Assembly: GCA_963966185.1 (NCBI GenBank)
Contig: CAWZYM010000129.1
Location: 810,001 to 874,000 of the forward strand
DNA length: 64,000 bases
Direction: 5' to 3'
Origin: Rhabditoides inermis
Lineage: Eukaryota > Nematoda > Chromadorea > Rhabditida > Rhabditidae
How positions within the stretch are numbered: position 1 is the first letter of the stretch; every line of letters begins with the position of its first letter. Positions 34,672 through 46,179 of this stretch are shown piece by piece. A program made the position numbers and the translations under genes. A model generated the notes under the pieces. It worked only from the letters and a program-made list of their open reading frames with translations. It made no database searches and was not told the DNA's origin.

Positions 34672-35770
34672 ATGATCGGTTTATTACTGTACCTAATTGA
34701 ATACAAACTCGAGTCTTTTAAAGGTTAGTAAATTCTATTTACATATTTATATATACAATGTATCGTGTTCCAATCACAATAATCACCACATTTTGCAGCC
34801 AACCCTGCCCTGTCAGAACTGGAGAATATCCAATTTCTGCAATTGTTCACTATGATTGCGAATGTCCTGGTTCTTCATATGACTGAAGTAGACCAATCTC
34901 ATGCTTACTATTTTAGATTTGTGAGTGAGAAATGATAAGTAAACATTCATAATAACGTTTAACTTTTAAATTATCTTTTAGGGTTTTTCCTATGCTATGA
35001 CAATAATATCAGCTATTAATTTCCTTCCGACGTATGGATTCAACAACGAAATGTGTGTTGATCTGACAAAATGTATGAATATTTAGAAAAATTTTTTCAG
35101 TGTTCTCCATACAATCGAGTCAATTCTAGAATCCTGTATCCATAATTTTATAATGATTGGAGGAATTTCATACTTGAAACGATTCTGGTAATTATCATAT
35201 CTTTAAATCACAATATTTTTTTCTAAAATATCATTTAGTGATGAGTTGGCATATAAGAGCTACAGAAGAGAATGGGGTTATTCTCTTGTACTAGCAATAA
35301 TAATACATGTGTGGAAACAATATATGCTAACTATATATTCTCGCAACCTAGTACACTCTGTCACTTATATTTTCTATACCTGCACTACTATCACGATGAG
35401 TTACATAATTACAACGGTAAGTAACCTTTGAATAAAAAAATTCTACACAATAATACAAGAAACTTCTTTGAGGAACCAAAAATACCTGAACTCTACTCCG
35501 ATGATCATGATGCATATTCGTGTTTGAAACTTACCTATTGTGGATTATCTGTGTATAATATTTGTTTCTCAGGTAAACGTTTGAGAGCAAACGAACCAAC
35601 ACAGTCTACTTCAGGGATCATCATGTATACTATCGTTTTCCATCCATTGATAAATGTGAACGACTTATTGGTTATACAAGATAAACTGGCCACGTTTCTA
35701 CTAGTTGTGAGAACTCCTTATCGATAATTAAAATGTATCGAAACACTTTCAGATAATCTCGCTTTTTTGA
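34672..35770 (+). CDS. Small multipass membrane protein, family unknown
   Basis: Six exons (34,672-34,723, 34,799-34,920, 34,982-35,052, 35,101-35,187, 35,239-35,416, 35,753-35,770) join in phase to about 175 residues. Hydrophobic segments include FTMIANVLVLHM, FGFSYAMTIISAINFLP, FIMIGGISYL, YSLVLAIIIHVW and YIFYTCTTITMSYIITTIIS, giving about five membrane passes. The six-codon last exon is supported by a duplicate at 36,781-36,798 that keeps the same acceptor context and stop. The donor used at 35,053 was chosen because it alone keeps the frame open. Topology vaguely recalls Frag1/DRAM/Sfk1 proteins, but no signature is claimed. Confidence 0.7.
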
Positions 35771-35839
35771 ACACCGAATCAAGAACTCAAGAACTATAAC
35801 TATTACACGCATTGAGTAAACGCCTGCAACAACTACAAC

Positions 35840-36560
35840 ACATGTAATTTTGAATGTATTGAAGTGTGTTTGATGTTATTGTAGTATGATTATGAATGAA
35901 ACACATATGCCTTACCACATTTGTGTTCATATTGCAAGCTGTTGAAAACTCATCAACACGAGTCTAACACGAGCAGCGAGCAACTTGCGAAACATATTGG
36001 CCGACTTAATGAAAACGTACACAAAGTAATCCATGATGTTTTCGAATATGAGCATACTTTTCCCGAAATAATCGTTCGGAAAGAATTTGGTAAGCTTGGA
36101 AAAGGAAATCCGTGAATGAATAATGAATGGTTAACAACAACGTGGCATTGTTAACAACAGCAGCGTGGTAAGTGAGTGGGAAAATTGGTAATGAACTCCA
36201 ATTTTCTAGGAACTGGCGCACTAATGGTTTCATTTGATTTCGAATTCATGTCACTACAAACATGAAATAAATTGCGTGATCATGTGAACAGTATTCACCA
36301 TATTTTTATCCATAGACTCGTGAAAAAACGAGTTTCAAAAATGTCACGTTCTAGAACGGTGTCAGTGATGGTGGTCTTTGCGTCAAAGAACTAAGTCGCT
36401 TATTTCGAATTGTTTTGAAATACAGTTCTCACTGAATAGTAGAGAAAAATATTGTCTACCAATCCCGCATGGTCATGTTTCATGATTATTCATAGTAACG
36501 GAGAAATTTTTATGCGACGACACTATTTGCACGCCTTCAGAACTGGAGGAATGGAGAGGA
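35840..36560. other. Intergenic stretch
   Basis: No gene supported. Bases 36,150-36,200 (AACAACAGCAGCG.., then GTGAGTGGGAAAATTGGTAATGA) look like a decayed piece of the inverted repeat seen at 53,130-53,190. Confidence 0.4.
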
Positions 36561-36567
36561 GTTTATC

Positions 36568-36798
36568 ACTTGTTTTTTCTATACCTGCACTACTATCACG
36601 ATGAGTTACGTAACTACAACGGTAAGTATTCTTTGATCAAAAAGTACTACATAAAAGAATTTTTAGGAACAAAAAATGTAGAACTCCGAAGGTTATATTG
36701 CACATCCGTTTTAGAAGTCTATCGTTTCTACTAATTGTGAGAATTTCTTATCGACATTCGAAATCTTCAAACACTTTCAGTCCATCTCGCTTTTGTGA
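36568..36798 (+). pseudogene. Partial duplicate of the membrane gene's 3' end
   Basis: 36,568-36,630 repeats the end of exon 5 (FYTCTTITMSYVTT, with its GTAAGT donor). After a shortened intron, 36,781-36,798 repeats the last exon, reading SISLL and a stop where the parent has IISLF. The parent segment is 35,370-35,770. Both coding ends stay open, but the first four exons are absent, so it is a gene fragment. Confidence 0.75.
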
Positions 36799-36799
36799 A

Positions 36800-37260
36800 A
36801 ACCCCAACAAAGAACTGCTGCGAGCACTGTATTGATCAAATTAATTTCTACTATTATGTTGTTATTGATTTGAATTGAATAAAGTCTTCTTTATATATGT
36901 ATATTTATATTTATCTCTATAAATATATACATATTTATTTATTGCCGTATTACAAAAACAGAGTCTCTCCTCACTTGACGCGAGAAAAGTCAGAAACATC
37001 CCGCAAGATGTGAAAGATCCATCGTCTCCGAGACTGTGTTATTCAGCATCCAAACAATGACCCGATGATTTTAGTCTTAACGCAGGATTTCGGAAACACT
37101 TGGCAACTATAGGACTTCTCCCCTCGTTCATCGCACGGCAGTCAATTCACAGAATATTTACCAGACGTTGTTTGATCCATGAATAGCCCGTTATCAGTCC
37201 GAGACCATTCGACCGCGCGATCCGCGCGTTTGGCGGTCTCTTTTTAGGGAATTTTTTGCA
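36800..37260. other. Intergenic stretch
   Basis: AT-rich, with a run of TATATTTATATTTAT near 36,897-36,935. No gene supported. Confidence 0.4.
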
Positions 37261-37267
37261 AGTCTAA

Positions 37268-37614
37268 TGAAACAGAGTTTTCCAGCTTCTAGAGGGAGTG
37301 TACCCTCTGGTTTTCGAAGTTGAGTTAGCATCAGGATGTTAAAATATGTCATGAATAACGTACTTTCTTATAGAAAAGTCATGCTCAAGTCGTCTTAAAG
37401 TTTGTGTAAATTGCGCTCGAATACGCTCTTTCCAGAGAAAAATGTGCAGAAATGTGCACTGTTGATGATGATTTCCTCAACTTCCCGCCATTTGCGACAT
37501 AAGTATGGTCCAATTGACAAAAATGTATTATTTTTGATGTATTTTCACATTCCGATGCTATATAACTCAACTTCGAAAACCAGAGGGTACACTCCTTTCA
37601 ATAACTCTGTTCCC
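37268..37614. mobile_element. MITE-like element with about 50-bp inverted ends
   Basis: ACAGAGTT..GGAGTGTACCCTCTGGTTTT, then CGAAGTTGAGTTA, at 37,270-37,329 is the near reverse complement of 37,561-37,612. About 230 bp lie between. No ORF of note, and no target duplication was confirmed. Confidence 0.6.
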
Positions 37615-38365
37615 GAGTTTCCTAATGATAAGAAACTTTCACAGAATGTCCGTAGTACTTGTCCTCATAGAACTCCTCGGCGATTTTCGATTATTCCATC
37701 AGTTCCCAAGATATCAATCTATAACTTCCTATGTATGACCATTTTGTAGGTGATTCACGCCAAGAGAAATAACTCAGTTCAAAGTTGACCACATTGCATC
37801 AAAAATTTGACATGTTTTACTCAGAGGCCATACCGACAGAATGTCCTCGTTAGAAATTTCAATTTTGCGTTTATTACAGTACTGCTGCGCAAAAACTTCA
37901 AAAAATGACATGCATTTACATAAATTTCTCGTCATTTCGCCCATGTCTGAAAGCTAGCCGATAATGTGGTACGATGAAAATGGGTAATGACCTATGTTGG
38001 TATGAATTCATCAATTCTGATACATATTTAGTTTATCATTTTAGACAATCTGTGCCTGAAAATTAAAAATAATCATAAACGAACATGATTTGAAACAGTG
38101 TTTTTTTTTATTACAATCGAAACAAATCATTCATAAAATCATCAATCACTCAATATTGTCCAATATAAACATAAATAATCGATTCACATTGATTCTTTGA
38201 ACAGTCACATTGATTCTTTAGAAGAGTCTTGTAATTGTAAGTAGTTTCTCATTACTTCCAAACTTTAGAAGATTTCGATGTTGTTCCTGATGCGCTGCCT
38301 GACATATAAGTTTTTTTTCTTGGTTATACGATCGGTTCTCTTTTTTCTTCCTTTTTTCCTTCTCT
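37615..38365. other. Intergenic stretch
   Basis: AT-rich DNA before the 3' end of the five-pass gene. No gene or clear repeat was recognised. Confidence 0.4.
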
Positions 38366-38368
38366 CTC

Positions 38369-40304
38369 TCACCATGCCAATGCTCGTTCAGTGATATGCA
38401 TTTGATATCCAATGATAGCGAGAAGACCAGCCAGTAAAATGAAGGAGCATTGGGCGAGGACTGAAACAACTCTTGTATCACGGTCTCTCTCTCCCTCTCT
38501 CTCTCTCTCCCTCTCTCTCTTTATCACTCACTCATGGTCCCTCTGATTGCATTGAATGCCATTCCTTGTGGATCGGGTCCGCAGGCCGCTCGAATGAGGT
38601 TCTTGTAGATCAATTGAATACGACAACCATCTCCAAACAACGACAAAGTAGACTTCTGAAACAGTTAGTTTTGTATTAATCAAGTTATAGAACTGGTATT
38701 CTCTAAAAACTTACGTAAACAATTTCATACTTCTCCGATGCCATTTCGTCATCGATATCAGGATAGCAGTCCAGAACATATTTCACATCTGAAAAAGTCA
38801 TAAACACACCTCATTTCTCTCATCACCTTTATTCAAAATTTCTTTGATGTCTTTCTTGAATACAGTGTAATAATCACTTTCTTTACACAACGCGAGAATC
38901 TTATTGACATGAAGCTTATGCTTCCTGAAAACAGTTTTCTGTAATTTGTAAAATTTTAATTGATAATACTTGAAGAACGGAATTTCGTTAGAAGAAATGA
39001 CTCCAATATTGCTTTCTTGTGTTTCCAATAGACTGCAACCCGCTGACAGAGAGTAGAAAGATCCGTACCTGTAATCAGTACCAGTATAACTAGTATACTA
39101 GTGTACAGTAGTATAAGTAGTATAAGTATAGGTGTAGTACCAGTAAAGCTATACCTTTGAGGAAAACTCACATTGTTAGGAAACAGGGTACACCTATCAA
39201 CACGAGAAGAAGCATGGCAAGACCATAGAACAGATTGGGATCTGAATTATTAAAAGTTATGACAACAACACACACCAGCTCACTTTTATAAGCGTTGTAG
39301 AAGACGATGGAAAGGCATATAATGATGACTTGAATAGTGATGATTGTACTGGACAGTAAGAAAAGCATTGTCGAAGGACGAATGATCTCATCAACTATGG
39401 ACAAAGTCTAAAAATATTGCTAACACATACATAAGCAATTCCAAACCTCATTAACGACTCTATCATAGTTCACTTCAAAATCGTATATCTAAACAAAAAC
39501 ATTACAGATAATAAATGAGTTTTTGGCAGAGTACCGCTTTTGAGAATATGTTGGAATGGGCGTATTTATGAGTAGAAGATGGCTGAAAAACAGTGAAAAC
39601 GGATAAATAGGTTCAGGCGAAGACTTACTTCAGTAGCGGCATTTCTGTAAGAGCACGACATAGTCTAAAAAAATGGTGGAAAAAGTCGCAATGAAACAAT
39701 GCTTACTAGTCTGTGTGTACTTGAAAGGTCCGCATACACTTTCTCAAGCACTTCCCCATACATGGCAACTGATTTACAAGCAATCTTGAGAAGTTCACTC
39801 CTCAAGTCTGAAACAAATGGCACAGAATGAATAACCAAACATAAAGATCATTAGGATCGGCGCTTCGCGATCGTTTGAGTCTTATCCAGCGGCGCGCAAA
39901 ACCGGTCGGCACGTCTGTGAGGTATGCTGCTGGTCGCTGATTCGCAGAAGACCCGCTCACTAGCCCCGCCCACGCGCGCTCATTGGTTCGTGATGCGGAA
40001 TGTGTGCGGGAGAGCGCGATAATTGCCCACTATTTGTGATTTGTTCACGCGCGTTGTATTGTTGTTGTTATTTTTGTTGTTTAAAATACATTAACATTTG
40101 AAAAAAAATCTTAGAAATCCAACAAAAGGACATTGAATCTCTTTTAAAAGGTACAAGCAAAGCACTTCTGTTTGGGTCTATCTCAATTAAACAAAAGCAC
40201 ATGCATAAAACTATTATTTCTACACTAATTTATAAACACAAACCTGCATCTCAAAACGATAACAAATACAATGACAATAAAGTGCCAAGATGAAAATATT
40301 ATTG

Positions 40305-40339
<35 letters not shown>

Positions 40340-42277
40340 TACATTATATACAGTATATACTCACATTCTATCAACCCGTTTATCAAATGAGTCATCTATC
40401 ATCTATCAAAAAGCTCTTGTATTTGTATACATTCCAAAATAATGAAAACATCATTGTAAACTAAACGATTGTTCTATAGTTGTTCGTTTGAGAGAGCAGG
40501 TTTTTTTTGTTTATAGAGTGTAGAAATAATAGTCTCATGCATGTGATTTTGTTGAATTGAGATAGACCCAAACAGAGGTGCTTGACGCTTGTAGTTTTTT
40601 AAAAGAGAATGTCAAACTCACTTTGCATTTCCTTGGTGACCTGGGTGTTTATGTCAGCCGAATATTGTCCATGAACATAGTGAGCCTCACTCCAGATGAG
40701 CAGAGTGCAGAGAAGACAGAGCAGGACAGACACGCAGAGGTAGGCTTGGACGATCTGCGAGGATACTGTAGAGTTTGGAAAGGAGAAAGTACTGACTCTC
40801 ATCCAAGCAGCTCCTCTCATCGCCGACTTTGTCTTTCTTTCCTCCACTTTCAATTCATCCACGTATTTCTCGTACATACGCTCTTTCTCCGTCTTTTTCT
40901 ACAATGTATTTTCTTCATTATCAATTCCTTCATCTCCCCCCTCTCTTCCCCTCCCCTCTCTTCCCCCCTCTCTTTCCCCCCTCTCTTTCCCCCCCTCTCT
41001 CTCCCCTTCCTTCTCTCTACCTTATATTCTCCGGGACCCTTTCCTGGTGTGAGTGCTTTGGGAATGGAGATGGAATTTGATTTGTTTGACCGTTTTGATT
41101 TGAATGGGTTGAGGACGATGGAACCAGAGCCAGAAGACTTGACCTCTGAACCGCCAGCCGAAAGACGGGAGTTCGTACCGGGAAGCTCAGAGGGAGCAGA
41201 AGTGAACTGAAAAGGAGGGTAGAGGAGGAGAGAGAGAGAGAGAGAAAGAAAGAGAAATATAGAGAAAGAGGGAGGGGAGAGAATGACCTCTGTTGCCGCT
41301 TCCTTTTCATTTTCATCCGTCACATCTTTCAAGATTGCTTTCAGTTTTGTCATCATTGACTGATAAATAAATCATTTACGTGAAACATAAATATAAATAA
41401 ACGATTTTTCTCACCTCTCTCATCAGAACCAGATACCCACAAATGAGAATACAAATCATAGCAACTGTCGCGTTGAGACCACTCACTATGGGAGTGATCT
41501 TAACACAGATTGGGCGGAGCTTAGAGGGGCGGAGACTCACGTATACTGCTAGATTTTCGTCATTCGCATAGGCGGCTGCGAAAAAGTCTACGATAGTGGA
41601 GTTTGAAGGGGCGTTCGTCAGTCGGAGATAGATTTCCTAGAATGTGTAGTAAAGTAAGTATTGCTATAACTGGTAATGTAGTAACAATACCTGCGTGAGA
41701 CTCCTGACTGCTTCTGTGAGAGCCAAGTCGCGTGTGGATTCTCCGTGAACACTCCAGTTCATCTGAACGTTCTGTTTGCTATTCCAATCAATTCAATTCA
41801 ATTCAACATTTATCCGGTATCGCATTATGTGATCATAACTCAAAACATCAATCATTCACAGAGTAGCGCCGGGAAGCAAAATTCTTCCATCTTGTCGCAT
41901 CAGCGTCCGCGGCCACACTCTTCCATTCCTCCTCGAGGGTCCTCCTATTGGTCTGGATCGTCTTCTTGAATTCGTCGCTCCACTGTAGATGGGGGCGACC
42001 GGCCTTGCCTTTCCTTGGCGGGTTCCAATCGATCACGCGTCGCGTCCATCGGTCGTCGTTGCAAGTCATGATGTGGCGGGCGAACCTCCACTTCCTTGAT
42101 CCAAATCAACGGTAGAATCTACTGTAAGTGATATATAACAATATAACAACCTGTGGTGTGTAGAAGTCTCCGACCAACTCCAGCAGATAAGGAATGAAGC
42201 GATGGGTCGATAGAGGTCTCGCGAGAGGGTATTCGAAGAAGCAGTCTGGAAAAGAAAAGGGAGAAATGGAGAAATAG

Positions 42278-42318
<41 letters not shown>

Positions 42319-42408
42319 AGGGGAGAGCGCTACCTGACTTGTTGTAGACTTCCTCTCCAGTTACGCGCGAATTGCACAACCACATGCAAACAGCCAGCCA
42401 TAACACAC
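38369..42408 (-). CDS. Five-pass membrane protein with two extracellular loops, family unknown
   Basis: At least 14 exons on the minus strand. In order: a signal-like start (VLWLAVCMWLCNSRVTGEEV, about 42,406); DCFFEYPLARPLSTHRFIPY and NVQMNWSVHGESTRDLALTE outside; TM1 (VAMICILICGYLVLM, about 41,470); a cytoplasmic Ser/Lys-rich segment; TM2 (AYLCVSVLLCLLCTLLIW, about 40,740); a loop of about 120 residues; TM3 and TM4 (39,420-39,172); a cysteine-containing loop of about 150 residues with SLFGDGCRIQLIYKNLIRAA; and TM5 (ILAQCSFILLAGLLAIIGYQ), with a short tail ending at 38,369. Last exons: 39,068-38,827, 38,788-38,715, 38,655-38,532, 38,460-38,369. The topology resembles prominins and tweety channels, but no diagnostic motif was seen. 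The start is unresolved. Introns contain a LINE fragment and a MITE. Confidence 0.7.
40085..40612. mobile_element. Short inverted-repeat element related to the palindrome ends
   Basis: 40,085-40,256 (reverse) and 40,490-40,612 are inverted copies sharing GTGTAGAAATAATAGT, ATGCATGTG, TTTTGTT.AATTGAGATAGA and CCCAAACAGA. The same order of motifs (CAGGTTTGTG, TGCATG..CTTTTGTT, CCTTTTAAAAGA, TTTTATTGGATTTC) occurs at both outer ends of the large palindrome (about 1,990-2,130 and 8,083-8,215), in the same inside-out orientation. It sits in an intron of the five-pass gene, and its right end is within 5 bases of the exon edge at 40,617. A (CA)n run is at 40,308-40,335. Confidence 0.6.
41790..42110 (-). 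mobile_element. 5'-truncated non-LTR retrotransposon, 3' end
   Basis: The minus strand encodes DDRWTRRVIDWNPPRKGKAG, RPHLQWSDEFKKT and EEEWKSVAADADATRWKNFA. This is the typical tail after the reverse-transcriptase domain of RTE/Jockey-like LINEs (W-x-P...GRP..W-x-DE...W...A.D...W). The stop is followed by a short 3' UTR with GCGATACCGGATAAATGTTG and the tandem tail TTGAATTGAATTGAAT. The copy lies in an intron of the five-pass gene, same strand. Its 3' UTR resembles the dispersed CGATTCCGGATAAAC relics, so those may be its truncated copies. Confidence 0.75.
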
Positions 42409-42521
42409 TGAAAGCAATCGATAATCAATCGATAACAACATGTTTGCATGTCACACTGAAAGATTGGACGATACTATAGAACATGGCTACTACAGTTTAG
42501 TCAGGAAACGAGTGGGCAGTG

Positions 42522-42605
42522 ATAATCGTCAATCGATAATCGTCAATCGATAATCGTCAATCGATAATCGTCAATCGATAGTCGTCAATCGATAGACGTC
42601 AATGG
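42522..42605. repeat. 14-bp tandem repeat (AATCGTCAATCGAT)
   Basis: About six copies, the last two diverged, just upstream of the five-pass gene and of the divergent receptor-like gene. It embeds repeated ATCGAT sites. Confidence 0.85.
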
Positions 42606-42798
42606 ATACCTGTTTGGTGGAATGAGTCGACCAGACCGCATCGTTGGGGGAGGGAGGGAGGAATGACAGGGCAGAGAATGGATGTCGAATGGAAGGTGAG
42701 GAGACGAGACGAGACGTGCAATCAGCGAGCAGATGAGTTTCGGTCATCGTCCGAATCTCTCTGTCATTTCTCCTCCTTTCCTTTTCCAAATCGGTCGA

Positions 42799-44733
42799 AT
42801 GCACTTTCTGTTCCAAGTCTGGTTCATCTGCTTTCTCACACTTGGCGGAGCAACTGAAGATGGTATTCGATTATCGATTGGTTATTGATCGATATCGATT
42901 GCAGCCGTACCGAGTGAGCTCTGTGGAGGAGATATCATCCAGCGAGTGATCGGAGAACAGCATTTCATGTATGCGCTTACTGCCGACTGCAAGGTATCTT
43001 CACTTGCTTGTTCACCCATTGTTTACTTGTTTGTTTACAGTTCGCGATCGCTAGAAACTGGGAGAAAACTCCTTTCGAGTTTGTTTCTTCCTTGGAACAC
43101 GGCTCGAACTCGAGTGATTGTTGGATGGAAAACGCTGATTTCTCTCTGGGATCCGTGAATGGGACACCGACACTCGCAGTGTTCTACGAAACAAACAGGT
43201 TTACAAGTACAAAACTATGTAACTAGTATCCTCATCACAGTTCCCTCCACTATTCCCTCGTTCCTATCCATGCATTCGACCACAACCAGGATTCGATGGT
43301 CTTCCAGGATAAAATCGACACATCCAAAGGTTGGAACACTCTTGGAAAGATTGAACGATTCAGTTTAGGTCACCCCATCTCCACTTCTCTCGCCAACGCA
43401 ACTCTCTTCGACTGTGGATTCTCCAATGCCGACTCGGAAATTGTATGATATTCTATATTATAAGTGTTATAAGTGTTCTTATGAATGATTTCAGATCACG
43501 TGTGCTCACTTCTCCGACCTCTCTTCTTTTCTTTCCATCTCTCGATTCGAAATCATCAATGGAACATTGCAGTTTTCGGAAAAGACGGGAGACATTGAGG
43601 TTGCTTTTCATTCTTTTTGCCCTCATCCACATTCTTTCAGCTGCCCTCCCCACCTTCTTTCCTCACCGTCAACACTACTACGAGGTTATCCCAAGTCGTT
43701 GTTGGATTCCAGGATAAGGTGAGTGTCTTGTCTCTTGTTTTAATTTTTGTTGTTATTGTTTATGATGAGTCTTTCAGCGATCCACCTTCTCCCTCGATCC
43801 TCTCACTCTCTCCGTCACCCAAACTCACTCGTCACCCATTGAAGGATTCCCTGGAGTAGATCACATGGTGGGTTGTTGACTTGTTTGTTTACTTGTTTGT
43901 TTACTTGTTTACCATTCAGTCCATCCTCACTCCTTCCCACCACATGGGCCGCATCCACGTTGGAAAACACCATCTCTTCCATCTCACTGCGAAAGTGGAA
44001 AAGGAGAAGGAGAAGGGAGGAGGAAAGGAGCAGACGTCTTCCTTCTCCAGTGCCTGTGTACTCGCCAGCCCGAGGTTGTTCTCAATCGAGAATCGATCGA
44101 TAAACGAATTAATCAATATTTCCAGCTCTCTCGGCCTTCGTGTCAAGTGGATTGTAGGAGAGCAGATGGAGGTATTGATCGATTCGATAATGGATTTATC
44201 GATTGATTTTAGCGCCTTGTCTCGCCGGGTTCCTTGGACCCTGTTGAGTGGACGACTGTTTCCAGCACAGTTGCTTCCACTGTGTCTACTCTTCCCTCCA
44301 CTCTCACATCTATCTCTTCTACTCTCCAGCCAGCTACCCACGTTACCAGTACGGACCAGCCTGCCAACAAGTAAGTACCAACACATTATTCATATATGAT
44401 TCGTTATAGGCGTGCCAAGTCGACTGTGGAGAAGAAGAAGGAGCAGGAGAAGGAGGAGAGAAAGAAGGGCGATCGCGGTTTCGCGGAGCGACACTGGTTG
44501 TGGGCTTGTTGCATGGCGATTGGAACAAGTGCTATGCTGGGATGGATCATTCTCTTCGCACTCACTTGCAAGGCACTCTCTCTCTCTCTTTCTCTCTCTC
44601 CTTCCTTCACTCTCTCCCCCCCTCTCTCCCCCCCCTCTCTCTCTCTCTCTCCTCCCTCTATTCCCTCGTTCAGACTTCTCCCAAGTATGCGCCTGTTCGC
44701 AGCTGCGATGGAAAGAGCACCAACAGCCGTTGA
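42799..44733 (+). CDS. Type I membrane protein, receptor-like, family unknown
   Basis: About ten exons join in phase, starting 42,799-42,862 (signal peptide MHFLFQVWFICFLTLGGATE). The ectodomain contains ELCGGDIIQRVIGEQHFMYA, FAIARNWEKTPFEFVSSLEH, DSMVFQDKIDTSKGWNTLGK, ATLFDCGFSNADSEIITCAH and ATVxVGFQDK-type segments, with paired cysteines suggesting disulphides. A Ser/Thr-rich stalk follows (VSSTVASTVSTLPSTLTSIS). Then come a Lys/Glu-rich stretch, one membrane helix (CCMAIGTSAMLGWIILFALT) and a short cytoplasmic tail SPKYAPVRSCDGKSTNSR before TGA 44,733. It is divergent from the five-pass gene, with start regions about 390 bp apart. One intron near the end is CT-rich. No domain family is recognised. 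Confidence 0.75.
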
Positions 44734-44949
44734 TAACGAGATCAAGATTAAAAACTGATTAGAAACCAGTAGATTAGATACAATATAGAGAACGCGTAAA
44801 CTGTCAACTAAAGTGAGTGAATATCCGTTATCCGTGGCGATGATTGAATAAATGATTTCGTCAAATGTGTGATTTGAAATTTGAGTTAACAAAAAACAAA
44901 AGAAACACCGAATCGATAACTTAGAGGTGGAGACTGCCGCTGTTGCCGA

Positions 44950-45183
44950 GACGTGAACCAAAAAGTGCACACAAAGAGCTCAACTTGGCCCAGAAAGCTT
45001 CAACACACACAGTTTGGTTTTCGTAAGAAAAGGTCTAACAACGCACAACTTATTGAATGTTATAGTCACTGGCTGATACATATTTCCAATGGCCTTGTTA
45101 TTGATTGTATTTATTTCGACTTTAAGAAAGCTTTCGACACTGCTGTTAAGAATGACTCAGTTCTTATCAGGGACATTCATTGA
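44950..45183 (+). mobile_element. Reverse-transcriptase fragment of a LINE
   Basis: The frame reads QFGFRKKRSNNAQLIECYSH, then SNGLVIDCIYFDFKKAFDT. This is the fingers region and motif A (with the first catalytic aspartate) of LINE-type reverse transcriptases. The similarity stops after FDT, and the frame ends at 45,183, where a GA microsatellite begins. Both ends of the element are missing. It lies between two membrane genes. Confidence 0.8.
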
Positions 45184-45212
45184 ATAGAGAGAGAGAGAGC
45201 GAGAGAGCGAGC

Positions 45213-45264
<52 letters not shown>

Positions 45265-45275
45265 TGGAGAGATGG
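45184..45275. repeat. (GA)n microsatellite
   Basis: AG-rich run directly abutting the reverse-transcriptase fragment and ending about 55 bp before the ATG of the next gene. Confidence 0.9.
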
Positions 45276-45328
45276 AGGAGGGAGAGCACATACTGATTGG
45301 AAGAGTCACGCGAATAGGTCAGTCGAGA

Positions 45329-46175
45329 ATGAATACCCAACCGCTGCCGCCGTCTAACCTACCTTTCTTACAGGTAATTAAAAACTTATAAACACGTATT
45401 ACTTATTAACCATTAAAATTAGTACTTGATACTACTTTAGAAGGCCACAGTACTCGTGAGTATTTTCACACTTGGTCTCTACGGAGTTCTCGCCGTTCTG
45501 GCTTGCCATCGAATACATGGATTCAACATTGCCGTTTTAGAACTAGTAAGACTTGTTTGTTTACCTGTTTACCAAACTGTGAGATGCTACTGTAATTTGT
45601 TATTCAGACGGAGTGGATCTTCTTTCTACTTCTTGGCGTCCTTCTATTGATTGGAGCCATCAAGCAGCACATTTACATTGTTGGAGCTTACATTGTATTA
45701 CAGGTGAGACCATTTTTGGCTTCTTTATTAGAACCAGAATCAAATGATCAAACCTTCCATTCCTAACACATGACGCACTCACCCAGTCACGGTTATTTTA
45801 TTGGAATTCATGTTGATAACACTGATAAGTCGGAACATGACGTGAGCACGTGACAAAGTCAACTTACGCCAACTCACCTGACATCATTTTATGTACATTA
45901 AATCACTTCAGACTATTGGGATATTGATTGAAATCGGAAGGATGGTCTACTCGATTATTTACCGCGATTTCTACGTTACTGGTACTTATCTTATCTTCAC
46001 AAAAACGATTATATAGTTACTTTTTCCAGAACAAAGAGTCACTCACATCTGCATTGCATTTGTTGTTCTATTCTTCGTTCATCACTACAGAAAAACGCTT
46101 CTCAAACACCGAGATTGCACCGCATTCGACCAAGAATCTCAGAACAAACCCTCTCAGGACAATCAGAAATATTAG
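45329..46175 (+). CDS. 153-residue four-pass membrane protein, family unknown
   Basis: Five exons (45,329-45,373, 45,441-45,545, 45,608-45,703, 45,912-45,981, 46,030-46,175) sum to 462 nt and join in phase with standard splice sites. The product begins MNTQPLPPSNLPFLQ and has four hydrophobic helices: VSIFTLGLYGVLAVLAC, WIFFLLLGVLLLIGAI, IVGAYIVLQTIGILIEI and ICIAFVVLFFVHHY. It ends in a polar tail (KHRDCTAFDQESQNKPSQDN). Size and helix spacing are like small tetraspan proteins, but the tetraspanin CCG motif and claudin WxxW-C-C motif are absent. It follows the receptor-like gene on the same strand by about 600 bp. Confidence 0.78.
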
Positions 46176-46179
46176 AAAC

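Noticed and set aside
42522..42605. CRISPR-like array
   Set aside because: The repeat is a simple 14-bp tandem without spacers, in a eukaryotic genome.
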